From DATKMP01 sp035541775 (GTDB lineage Bacteria; Bacteroidota; Ignavibacteria; UBA10030): a DNA stretch of 7,821 nucleotides. Shown piece by piece: positions 1 to 6,435 of the stretch. How positions within the stretch are numbered: the stretch's first letter is position 1; each line of letters opens with the position of its first letter. The stretch is from NCBI GenBank assembly GCA_035541775.1, contig DATKMP010000205.1, positions 1 through 7,821 on the forward strand. Direction: 5' to 3'. The notes beneath the pieces are model-generated. The model saw only the letters and a list, made by a program, of their open reading frames with translations. It did not search any database and was not told the origin of the DNA. The position numbers were made by a program, and so were the translations under genes.

Positions 1-1303
1 CGGCGATGTATTCTGCCACCACAAGCACCGGAAGAAAGGTAAGAATAAGTTTGATAAGATAAATTTTCGTTTCGGCGATGGGTGCGCTGCGCAAAAACCA
101 GAACGTTTTTCCTTCCAAGCCAATCATAGGAAATCCAAACCGAAGCGCAATCGACGCAACCATAAATCCGCCAAATGCAAACAACGTGAGATACGTGAGA
201 ATCTGTGTTTGCACAACACGCAGCGTTACATTGACATGGCTTGCACTATATGCAAATGTTATCGTCAGCACGATCATCACCAATAAATGAATCCCTTGGC
301 TCGGTTCACGAAAGAAAAGTAATAATTCTTTTTTCAACATTGCCTCCCATTGCGGCGGTAACAGCGTGCCATAGCGCAAATCGATCATCCGCCTTCCCTC
401 GGAAAATGGTTTATGCACCTGCATTTGCATGGAAAAAAGCCAGCTTCGATAATAAAATTTTTTGGCGATCATAACACACAATAAAAAGACTACGAGTGTT
501 ACGAGAAGCAGCGCTTCGGCGTACGGCACGGCAGCGGAAACATTTCCACGAGCAAGAGCGAATAAAAAATCTGCGACCCATTGATTGGGAAGATACTGCA
601 AAAACCCTGGAGCAAACTGGGCAAGGTACGCATCCACATTGCCGAAGTGCCGATTCACTTCTTCCACTAACGTGATGGGATTGGAGGTTTTGAAAAAGAA
701 ATAAATAAAGAAAAAATATAATCCAAAAATTCCCGTCATGACTTTTCGGAAACCGATCTTTCCGGCAAGACGCATAATCGAAAACAGAACAAGCACGGCA
801 ACACACGCGGCAAGAAACATAAACGGAATAAGCACGAACAACATCACACCGGCAAAGAAGTACCATGGATAGCCGAAATAATTTCCATATCCCAGCAGCA
901 CCATAAATCCAATAAGAAACAGCGTCGCGGAGCTGTACAAAAAATTATCTAAAAATTTCAAAAGAAAGATCGACGTGAACGAGACAGGTTTGGTGAATAA
1001 GTACCCAACTTCCGTGGATTTGTAAAGTGTGGAATACGACACAATAATATTGCCGAGATTCACCGACATAAAAAACACAAAGAGCAGCATCGAAATAAAT
1101 CGGTGATATAAATAGAGACCAATGCGCGTGTGCTCCAGCACAAATTGTGTGATGGAATGCGACATCGAGTAAGCGGCAAGTCCGAACGCAGCAAAGACAA
1201 ACAGCGATCCAATGCTGCGTACTATTGATCCTGTGCGAACATCCAGTACCGAGTTGACCGATGCAAAAAATTTGTAGCGAAGGATGTGGAAAAAGCTGCT
1301 CAC
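1..1303 (-). CDS. ABC transporter permease (ABC-2-like), C-terminus cut by window edge
   Basis: This is an integral membrane subunit, probably the channel half of the transporter whose ATPase is encoded just upstream. The frame is open from a GTG at 1303-1301 to position 2 (434 codons, no stop seen) and continues beyond the left edge. The GTG overlaps the ATPase stop by four bases (GTGA). The next in-frame methionine is only at about residue 47, inside or after the first hydrophobic stretch, so GTG is the best start. The protein is very hydrophobic, with about eight or nine likely membrane segments, near residues 31-47, 70-92, 122-138, 149-175, 199-214, 261-280, 350-362, 373-396 and 417-432. 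A charged loop at about 281-345 includes W-E-x-M-L-K-K-E, of a kind often seen in ABC-2-type exporters before a membrane block. The substrate cannot be told. Membrane topology and the ATPase partner are well supported; the exact family is not. Confidence 0.8.
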   Translation of the reverse strand, partial: MSSFFHILRYKFFASVNSVLDVRTGSIVRSIGSLFVFAAFGLAAYSMSHSITQFVLEHTRIGLYLYHRFISMLLFVFFMSVNLGNIIVSYSTLYKSTEVGYLFTKPVSFTSIFLLKFLDNFLYSSATLFLIGFMVLLGYGNYFGYPWYFFAGVMLFVLIPFMFLAACVAVLVLFSIMRLAGKIGFRKVMTGIFGLYFFFIYFFFKTSNPITLVEEVNRHFGNVDAYLAQFAPGFLQYLPNQWVADFLFALARGNVSAAVPYAEALLLVTLVVFLLCVMIAKKFYYRSWLFSMQMQVHKPFSEGRRMIDLRYGTLLPPQWEAMLKKELLLFFREPSQGIHLLVMIVLTITFAYSASHVNVTLRVVQTQILTYLTLFAFGGFMVASIALRFGFPMIGLEGKTFWFLRSAPIAETKIYLIKLILTFLPVLVVAEYIA

Positions 1304-2025
1304 GACTCTTTTGTTACATCTAAAAATACGGATTCAAATTTGCCGCCATGTTGTGCTTTATCTGCTTGTAATTGGTCGCGCGTATCGCAAAACACAAGCT
1401 TGCCTTTATTAATGATGCCGATGCGGTCACACAATTCTTCCGCGACGGATAGGCTATGCGTGGACATAAGAATGGAAACGCCCCGCTCCGCCTGAGCTCG
1501 CAATGACTCGCGCACAATTTTCGAGCTTCGCGGATCGAGTCCCACCATCGGTTCATCGATGATGAGAGATTGCGGCTGATGAATGAGCGCAGCGGCGATG
1601 GTGATGCGCTGGCGCATGCCCTGCGAATAATCCTCCGTGCGCTTATCGATCCAGCTTCCAATTTCAAAATGTTCGATGACAAACCGAACACGTTCGTGTA
1701 ATATTTGTTTGGGAAGTTTATACAGCCCGCCCACGAAGTACAAAAATTCTCTGCCGGATAATTTATCGTACAGAAACGGCTGATCAGGGACATACGCGAT
1801 GGTCAATTTTGCTTCCACCGGATGCGTGACAATATTGAAGCCGTTGACAAAAATTTCTCCCGCGGTCGGTGCAAACAATCCCACAATCATTTTGATCGTT
1901 GTGGTTTTTCCGGCGCCGTTGGGTCCGAGAAAACCGAAGAACTCTCCCTTCGGTATGGTAAGCGAAAGATTATCGACGGCGGTGAACTCGCCGAATTTTT
2001 TCTTGACGTTGCTGAGTTCAATCAT
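1300..2025 (-). CDS. ABC transporter ATP-binding protein (ABC-2 exporter type)
   Basis: This is a cytoplasmic nucleotide-binding subunit of 241 residues, the normal length for a single ABC domain. In order it shows Walker A GPNGAGKT (34-41), a Q-loop glutamine (Q82, in VPDQP), the signature region YSQGMRQR (133-140), Walker B LIIDE with the catalytic glutamate E158, a D-loop GLDP (162-165) and the switch histidine H190. All residues needed for ATP hydrolysis are present. YSQGM instead of LSGGQ is common in NatA/CcmA-like export ATPases of ABC-2 systems, so export is more likely than import. The start ATG at 2025-2023 gives the usual MIELSNVKKKFG opening; no convincing Shine-Dalgarno sequence precedes it. 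The stop overlaps the GTG start of the permease, so the two are probably translationally coupled. The gene lies 62 bases after guaA on the same strand and may be read from the guaA transcript. Substrate unknown. Confidence 0.93.
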   Translation of the reverse strand: MIELSNVKKKFGEFTAVDNLSLTIPKGEFFGFLGPNGAGKTTTIKMIVGLFAPTAGEIFVNGFNIVTHPVEAKLTIAYVPDQPFLYDKLSGREFLYFVGGLYKLPKQILHERVRFVIEHFEIGSWIDKRTEDYSQGMRQRITIAAALIHQPQSLIIDEPMVGLDPRSSKIVRESLRAQAERGVSILMSTHSLSVAEELCDRIGIINKGKLVFCDTRDQLQADKAQHGGKFESVFLDVTKES

Positions 2026-2087
2026 AAGGTAACGGCTGCCTTCCGAAGGTCACTTCGATGTTGCAGAGGGCTTCGGGCGATCATCCT

Positions 2088-3632
2088 TCACTCCCACTCA
2101 ATCGTTGCCGGCGGCTTGGAAGAAATATCATACACCACGCGATTGATGCCGCGGAGTTCGTTGGTAATGCGATTGGAAACTTTAGCCAGTACATCCTTGG
2201 AAATGCGAGCCCAATCTGCTGTCATACCGTCGATGCTTGTGACCGCGCGCAACGCAACAGCGCTTTCGTACGTTCTGCCGTCGCCCATCACGCCAACGGA
2301 ACGAATGGGCAGCAGTACCACGAATGCCTGCCAGATTTCATCGTACAAATTATTTTTCTTCAATTCGTCGATGAAAATTGCATCTGCCTCGCGCAGAAGT
2401 GAAAGTTTTTCTTTGGTGATGTCGCCGAGAATACGCACGGCAAGTCCCGGCCCGGGAAACGGATGACGGCCGATCAACTCGTGCGATAAGCCAAGCAGTT
2501 TTCCAATTTCCCGCACTTCATCTTTAAATAATTCGCGGAACGGTTCGATCAGTTTGAAATTCATTTCTTTCGGCAAGCCGCCGACATTGTGATGGCTCTT
2601 AATGGTCACGGACGGGCCTTTGAACGAAACAGATTCGATCACGTCGGGATACAATGTTCCCTGAGCAAGAAATTGTACATCGCCTTTCAACTTTTTTGCT
2701 TCCGTTTCGAATACGTCGATGAATGTTTTTCCGATACTCTTGCGTTTTTTTTCGGGGTCATCGACGCCTGCCAAACGGTCTAAAAAAATATCCGTCGCAT
2801 CCACATACGTTAGGTCGATATGAAAATGATCGCGGAAGGTTTGTACCACTTGCTCGCTTTCCCCTTTTCGCATCAATCCGTTGTTGATGTGCACGCAATG
2901 CAATTGATTGCCGATTGCTTTATGCAGCAGCACGGCAAGCACGGAAGAATCCACGCCGCCACTAAGCGCACATAAGACATGGGCAGAACCAACTCGCTTG
3001 CGAATATCGTTGACGGCATTTTCTACAAAGGAAGCCGCCGTCCAATTTCCTGCTGCGCCACAAACAGCAAATAAAAAATTGCTTAAAATTTTTTTCCCGT
3101 CCGGTGTGTGTACGACTTCAGGGTGAAATTGTACGGCAAACATCTTTTTTGTTTTATTGCGGATGGCGCAAATCGGGGCGTTGTGCGAATGGGCGATCGG
3201 TTCAAATCCATCCGGAATTTTACTCAGCGCATCGCCGTGGCTCATCCACACAGAGGTACTTGCAGAAAGCCCTGAAAATAAATCTTGATGATTATCGATC
3301 AATAAATCTGCCTTGCCGTATTCACGCCGCGTCGCAGCATGGACCGATCCATGGAATCGATCGGCAAACAATTGTAAGCCATAACAAATACCGAGGATGG
3401 GAATGCCGAGATCGAAAATTTTCGGATCGGGTTTCGGCGCATCAGCTTCGTACACACTGGAAGGGCTGCCTGAAAGTATGATGCCAACCGGTTGCATCTC
3501 TTGTATTTTTTCGATTGGAAAATTATACGGATGAATTTCGGAATACACGCCGAGTTCGCGCACGCGCCTTCCGATGAGTTGCGTATATTGCGAGCCAAAA
3601 TCAAGGACAAGTAGAAGTTCTGAATGTATCAT
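2088..3632 (-). CDS. guaA: GMP synthase (glutamine-hydrolysing)
   Basis: Cytoplasmic enzyme that converts XMP, ATP and glutamine to GMP, the last step of guanine nucleotide synthesis. From ATG 3632-3630 it has 514 residues, close to the E. coli enzyme (525). The N-terminal class I glutamine amidotransferase shows LDFGSQYTQL (9-18), nucleophile C83 in GICYG, and H170 and E172 in QFHPE. The ATP-pyrophosphatase domain has the PP-loop SGGVDSS (224-230). The C-terminal dimerisation domain includes GRHPFPGPGLAVR (388-400) and ends in PPATIEWE, as in other GuaA. The oxyanion loop reads SGSP (54-57), where E. coli has SGGP; this is a Bacteroidota-type variant. An in-frame ATG at 3701 would add 23 residues (MMRDDFF...) that match nothing in the family and lie over promoter-like sequence, so I chose the inner ATG. 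No Shine-Dalgarno sequence is seen before either start. yebC diverges from it; ABC transporter genes follow on the same strand. Confidence 0.96.
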   Translation of the reverse strand: MIHSELLLVLDFGSQYTQLIGRRVRELGVYSEIHPYNFPIEKIQEMQPVGIILSGSPSSVYEADAPKPDPKIFDLGIPILGICYGLQLFADRFHGSVHAATRREYGKADLLIDNHQDLFSGLSASTSVWMSHGDALSKIPDGFEPIAHSHNAPICAIRNKTKKMFAVQFHPEVVHTPDGKKILSNFLFAVCGAAGNWTAASFVENAVNDIRKRVGSAHVLCALSGGVDSSVLAVLLHKAIGNQLHCVHINNGLMRKGESEQVVQTFRDHFHIDLTYVDATDIFLDRLAGVDDPEKKRKSIGKTFIDVFETEAKKLKGDVQFLAQGTLYPDVIESVSFKGPSVTIKSHHNVGGLPKEMNFKLIEPFRELFKDEVREIGKLLGLSHELIGRHPFPGPGLAVRILGDITKEKLSLLREADAIFIDELKKNNLYDEIWQAFVVLLPIRSVGVMGDGRTYESAVALRAVTSIDGMTADWARISKDVLAKVSNRITNELRGINRVVYDISSKPPATIEWE

Positions 3633-3648
3633 AAGTTTTACGCAGGGT

Positions 3649-3676
3649 TTGTTGCTGTTTTTGTTTTTTGTATAAG
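3649..3676 (+). promoter_or_regulatory. Possible yebC promoter overlapping the guaA one
   Basis: On the plus strand TTGTTG (3649-3654), 16 bases, then TATAAG (3671-3676, 5 of 6 to TATAAT). It would give a leader of about 100 bases before yebC. Its -10 shares bases with the -10 candidate of guaA on the other strand, so the two could not be bound together. A second pair, TTGATA (3748-3753) and TACAAT (3769-3774), matches better base by base, but the spacer is 15 bases and it would start almost at the yebC ATG. Confidence 0.22.
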
Positions 3677-3701
3677 ATAGAAAAAAGTCATCACGCATCA
3701 A
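3674..3701 (-). promoter_or_regulatory. Possible guaA promoter
   Basis: On the minus strand TTGATG (3701-3696) is followed after 16 bases by TATCTT (3679-3674), each 4 of 6 to the sigma-70 consensus. Transcription would start about 35 bases before the chosen guaA ATG. The match is weak, and Bacteroidota-type sigma factors use a different consensus, so this is only a candidate. Confidence 0.3.
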
Positions 3702-3784
3702 ACTCTTACTTCCATCTCACGCAATTGATTCGTATCTTACTGTAACGTTGATACAGGAACTTCAGTCTTACAATAGGAAATGTT

Positions 3785-4495
3785 ATGGGTCGAATTTTTG
3801 AAAAACGAAAATACAAAATGTTTGCACGCTTCGCGCGAATGTCTAAAGCATTCAACCGCATCGGACGTGAAATTGAAATTGCCGTCAAATCCGGAGGAAC
3901 GGATCCGAAAGGAAATTCGCGCTTACGCATTGCCATTCAAAATGCCAAAAGCGTAAATATGCCGAAAGATCGCGTGGATGCTGCCATCAAACGCGCATCG
4001 CAAAAAGATACTTCCGGCTATCAGGAAGTGATGTATGAAGGATATGCACCGCACGGCATTGCCGTGATGATTGAAGCAGCGACGGATAATCCCACACGCA
4101 CAGTGGCAAACCTGCGGCATTATTTCAGCAAAGGCGGCGGCACGCTCGGTAACAGCGGTTCCATTGCGTTTATGTTCGAGCGGAAAGGATTGGTACGCAT
4201 TGCCGCTTCGAAAGTACCGGATGTCGATGAATTTGAATTGGAATTGATCGATCACGGACTTGATGATCTGGTGCAGCACGAACATGAACTTCACATCTAT
4301 ACGTCGTTTCAGGAATACGGCAAGATGCAAAAATTTTTGGAAAACAAAGGAATCGAAGTCATCAGCGCGGAGTTGCAATATCTTCCGACGACGACGAAAG
4401 AATTAACGGAAGAACAATCCAAAGAAGTGATGGAGTTGATCGACAAATTAGAAGAAGATGACGATGTGCAATCCGTTTTCCATAATATGGCGTAA
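3785..4495 (+). CDS. yebC: YebC/PmpR/TACO1-family protein
   Basis: Cytoplasmic protein of 236 residues in the YebC family (usually about 240-250). Members were first described as DNA-binding regulators (PmpR), while the mitochondrial relative TACO1 and newer bacterial work point to a role at the ribosome, so the molecular role here is open. Family landmarks are NSRLRIAIQNAKSVNMPKD (44-62), YEGYAPHGIAV (84-94) with ATDNPTRT (99-106), GGGTLGNSGSIAFMF (117-131), and an acidic end with LEEDDDVQSVFHN (222-234). The N-terminus reads MGRIFEKRKYKMFARFARM instead of the common AGHSKW form; this variant is typical of Bacteroidota-like bacteria. The start is supported by AGGA (3775-3778) six bases before the ATG. 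The gene stands alone on the plus strand, divergent from guaA, and ends in an intrinsic terminator. It is not beside ruvC, its frequent neighbour in Proteobacteria. Confidence 0.93.
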   Translation: MGRIFEKRKYKMFARFARMSKAFNRIGREIEIAVKSGGTDPKGNSRLRIAIQNAKSVNMPKDRVDAAIKRASQKDTSGYQEVMYEGYAPHGIAVMIEAATDNPTRTVANLRHYFSKGGGTLGNSGSIAFMFERKGLVRIAASKVPDVDEFELELIDHGLDDLVQHEHELHIYTSFQEYGKMQKFLENKGIEVISAELQYLPTTTKELTEEQSKEVMELIDKLEEDDDVQSVFHNMA

Positions 4496-4522
4496 TGCGC
4501 GTTGCACCGATCGATAATTTTC

Positions 4523-4554
4523 ATGCCCGTGTCAGAGACGGGCATTTTTATTTT
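4523..4554 (+). terminator. Intrinsic terminator of yebC
   Basis: An 8-base-pair stem, ATGCCCGT (4523-4530) with ACGGGCAT (4538-4545), closes a 7-base loop and runs straight into TTTTTATTTT. It lies 27 bases after the yebC stop codon and is GC-rich at its core, so it should end the yebC transcript. Confidence 0.82.
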
Positions 4555-4643
4555 GCCGACACACTCAAATGCGGTTTTGGTATCTTGAATCTCGCACAAA
4601 TTTTCTGCATTTTACTACTACGAAATTTTGAAAGAGTATTGTG

Positions 4644-4672
4644 CAAGCTCTCGTACGAGCTTGTTTTTATTT
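4644..4672 (+). terminator. Second hairpin with T-tract, upstream of the hisA-like operon
   Basis: CAAGCTC (4644-4650) pairs with GAGCTTG (4657-4663) around a 6-base loop, followed by TTTTTATTT. It has the form of an intrinsic terminator on the plus strand only; the other strand has no T-tract after the stem. It ends just 20 bases before the next ATG (4692), too close for a full promoter in between. It may therefore be an attenuator in the leader of the hisA-like operon, the end of a short transcript starting after the yebC terminator, or a backup terminator for yebC. Confidence 0.62.
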
Positions 4673-4691
4673 ATGAAGGCCGGATGAGGTT

Positions 4692-5456
4692 ATGATCCTC
4701 ATTTTTCCGTTTATCGAAATCAGTCAAAAAAATTGTGTCGAAATCGTTCACGGGTTGCCGGGAATGGAGCGAACATATTCCATTGATCCAGTGCAAACTG
4801 CAATTCTCTGGCGCGGAGAAAATGCCAAAATGCTCCACGTGATGGATGTGGATGGCGTTCAGGAGGGACGTGTCATTCACGAAGAAGTGATTCGCAAAAT
4901 GTTGAATGCGGTGGATATTCCTATCCAGATTAGCGGCGGATTGCGCACCTACGACGAAATAAAACGCGTACTAGAAATGGGCGTGAGCCGGGTTTTTGTC
5001 GGCACTGCAGCCGTGCAACAACCCGGGCTGATGGAACAATTAGTAAAAGAATTTGGCTCGCGAAAAATTGCCGTCAATATTTTGATTGAAGATGGCAAAG
5101 TCGTCATCATCGGTGGCAACGTTAAAACCGATTTAACACCGTTACAGTTGACAGAAAAAATGGTGAAAATTGGAATTTCTCGCTTTATGTACGGCGAGCG
5201 AAAAAACGGTCAATACAGCGAAGTGCTCCCGTACGATCGATTAAAAGAGATTGCCATAAAAACCGGCGTACGCATTACGCTGCGAGGCGGCATCAGCAAT
5301 TACCGCGACCTGTTGCGCCTGCAAGAATTGGAAAAATTCGGCGTCGATTCTGTGATCATCGGAAAACCATTGTATGAAAATCGATTTCCTTGCCAAGCAC
5401 TCTGGCGTTTAAACGAAATGCAGCTCACTGATTTAGGCCCAACACGAAGAATCTAA
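4692..5456 (+). CDS. HisA-like TIM-barrel protein with substituted catalytic residues
   Basis: A 254-residue (beta/alpha)8 barrel of the HisA/HisF family. HisA itself isomerises ProFAR to PRFAR in histidine synthesis. Clear HisA-type elements are LHVMDVDG (48-55), the phosphate loop region ISGGLRTYDEI (80-90), VFVGTAAV (101-108), RGGISNY (198-204) and VIIGKPLYENRF (221-232). The residues that do HisA chemistry are not kept. The first aspartate, in the P-A-x-D motif of strand 1, is E9 (FPFIEIS). The region matching T-x-I-x-[RK]-D-G-T reads MYGERKNGQ, with N172 for the second aspartate. The strand-5 aspartate position appears to be a leucine near 131. A phosphorylated ligand is likely; HisA activity is doubtful. 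No other his gene is nearby. The ATG fits the family N-terminus, and a GAGG (4686-4689) lies only two bases before it, an unusually short spacing. The next gene, a PfkB kinase, is translationally coupled. Fold sure, function unknown. Confidence 0.85.
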   Translation: MILIFPFIEISQKNCVEIVHGLPGMERTYSIDPVQTAILWRGENAKMLHVMDVDGVQEGRVIHEEVIRKMLNAVDIPIQISGGLRTYDEIKRVLEMGVSRVFVGTAAVQQPGLMEQLVKEFGSRKIAVNILIEDGKVVIIGGNVKTDLTPLQLTEKMVKIGISRFMYGERKNGQYSEVLPYDRLKEIAIKTGVRITLRGGISNYRDLLRLQELEKFGVDSVIIGKPLYENRFPCQALWRLNEMQLTDLGPTRRI

Positions 5457-6418
5457 TGGTCATCACCGTCATCGGACATATTTGCAAAGACTTCCTTCAT
5501 CTCACGGATGAACAGGGAAAAGACACCGCTCAAGAAACATTCGGCGGCATTATGTATTCCATTTTAACGCTTGCCAATCTCATGGGCGAGAAAGATATTT
5601 TGCAGCCAGTGTTCTGCATTGGACAAGCGGATTACGATTCACTGATGGAACGATTAACGCCGTACAAAAATATCGATACCAGCGGCATTTATAAATTTCG
5701 CGGACAAACCAATCAAGTGCATTTGTTTTGTCAAAAGGAAACTGATGCGCGCATCGAGTGCTCGAAGAACATTGCACAACCCATTCCGTTCAATCGCATC
5801 AAGCCGTACCTCGACGGCGACGGCGTGCTCATCAATATGATTTCCGGATCGGATATTACGCTGGAAACGCTGGATTACATCCGCATGGAAGTACGGGAAA
5901 AACGCATGCCGATTCATTTCGATTTTCATAGCTTAACGCTCGGTATCGATAACGAGTTCAAGCGCTTTCCGCGTCCGCTCACCGATTGGCGGCGCTGGTG
6001 TTTTATGCTGAGTTCCATTCAAATGAACGAAACAGAAATTGCCGGATTATCCGCCGAACGGTACGATGAAGCGACCATCATCAATCATTTAATGCCATTG
6101 ATGGTAGAAACGTTGTTGATTACGCGCGGCCATCATGGTGCAACCGCCATTGTGCAGGATATTCATAAAAAATTAACGCGCCAGGATTTTGCCGGCATTC
6201 CCATCGAACGTCCGGTCAATACCATCGGCTGCGGCGATGTGTTTGGCGCAGCGTTTTTTTATTATTATCTCAAGACGAACAATAGTTTCGTTGCAGCAGA
6301 ATTTGCCAACAAGGCAGCTGCACTCAACGCCGGCTTCGCCAACATCGACGATCTCGATGAACTGAAAAAGAAACTGGAAAAAACAACTGCCGATTCAAAA
6401 TCTTCAGCAGGAAAATAA
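5456..6418 (+). CDS. PfkB-family carbohydrate/nucleoside kinase
   Basis: Cytoplasmic ATP-dependent kinase of the ribokinase/PfkB superfamily, 320 residues, a normal length. Visible landmarks are the N-terminal VIGHICKDFL (5-14) on strand 1 with D12, the GG of the substrate-side signature (30-31, in TFGGIMYS), the Mg-binding NxxE motif N191-E194 (QMNETE), the nucleotide-site stretch LITRGHHGATAI (221-232), and the second PfkB signature NTIGCGDVFGAAFF (245-258) with catalytic base D251 and the anion hole GCGD in place of the usual GAGD. All catalytic parts seem intact. The substrate cannot be named: identity motifs for ribokinase, adenosine kinase or fructokinase are not obvious. The C-terminal 20 or so residues are a lysine-rich charged tail. 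The ATG overlaps the stop of the HisA-like gene by one base (TAATG), so both products are probably made together. The dapD gene follows after 17 bases. Confidence 0.88.
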   Translation: MVITVIGHICKDFLHLTDEQGKDTAQETFGGIMYSILTLANLMGEKDILQPVFCIGQADYDSLMERLTPYKNIDTSGIYKFRGQTNQVHLFCQKETDARIECSKNIAQPIPFNRIKPYLDGDGVLINMISGSDITLETLDYIRMEVREKRMPIHFDFHSLTLGIDNEFKRFPRPLTDWRRWCFMLSSIQMNETEIAGLSAERYDEATIINHLMPLMVETLLITRGHHGATAIVQDIHKKLTRQDFAGIPIERPVNTIGCGDVFGAAFFYYYLKTNNSFVAAEFANKAAALNAGFANIDDLDELKKKLEKTTADSKSSAGK

Positions 6419-6435
6419 TTACCGGAGTATGAACT

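Noticed and set aside
133..140. YSQGM in place of LSGGQ in the ABC ATPase (residue numbers) as a sign of a degenerate transporter
   Set aside because: This form is common in ABC-2-type export ATPases, and Walker A, Walker B, Q-loop and H-loop residues are all intact.
411..866. 151-codon minus-strand frame
   Set aside because: It is a cysteine- and arginine-rich shadow of the permease gene, whose own frame is open over the whole stretch and reads as membrane segments.
2044..2057. Small hairpin between guaA and the ATPase gene
   Set aside because: The stem is only five base pairs and no T-tract follows on either strand, so I do not call it a terminator.
1822..2466. 214-codon plus-strand frame across the ATPase and guaA ends
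   Set aside because: It is antisense to two firmly identified genes and its translation has no recognisable motif.
3633..3701. 23-residue N-terminal extension of GuaA from an upstream in-frame ATG
   Set aside because: GuaA proteins begin only a few residues before the LDFGSQ motif. The extension has no family match and covers likely promoter sequence.
3923..4378. 151-codon minus-strand frame opposite yebC
   Set aside because: It is antisense to a well-conserved gene; its low-complexity translation matches nothing.
4495..4695. 66-codon plus-strand frame filling the gap between yebC and the hisA-like gene, with a TAATG overlap at its start and an ATGA overlap at its end
   Set aside because: Both terminator hairpins and their T-tracts lie inside it, it has no ribosome binding site of its own, and its protein resembles no family I know. 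The tidy overlaps are most likely chance.
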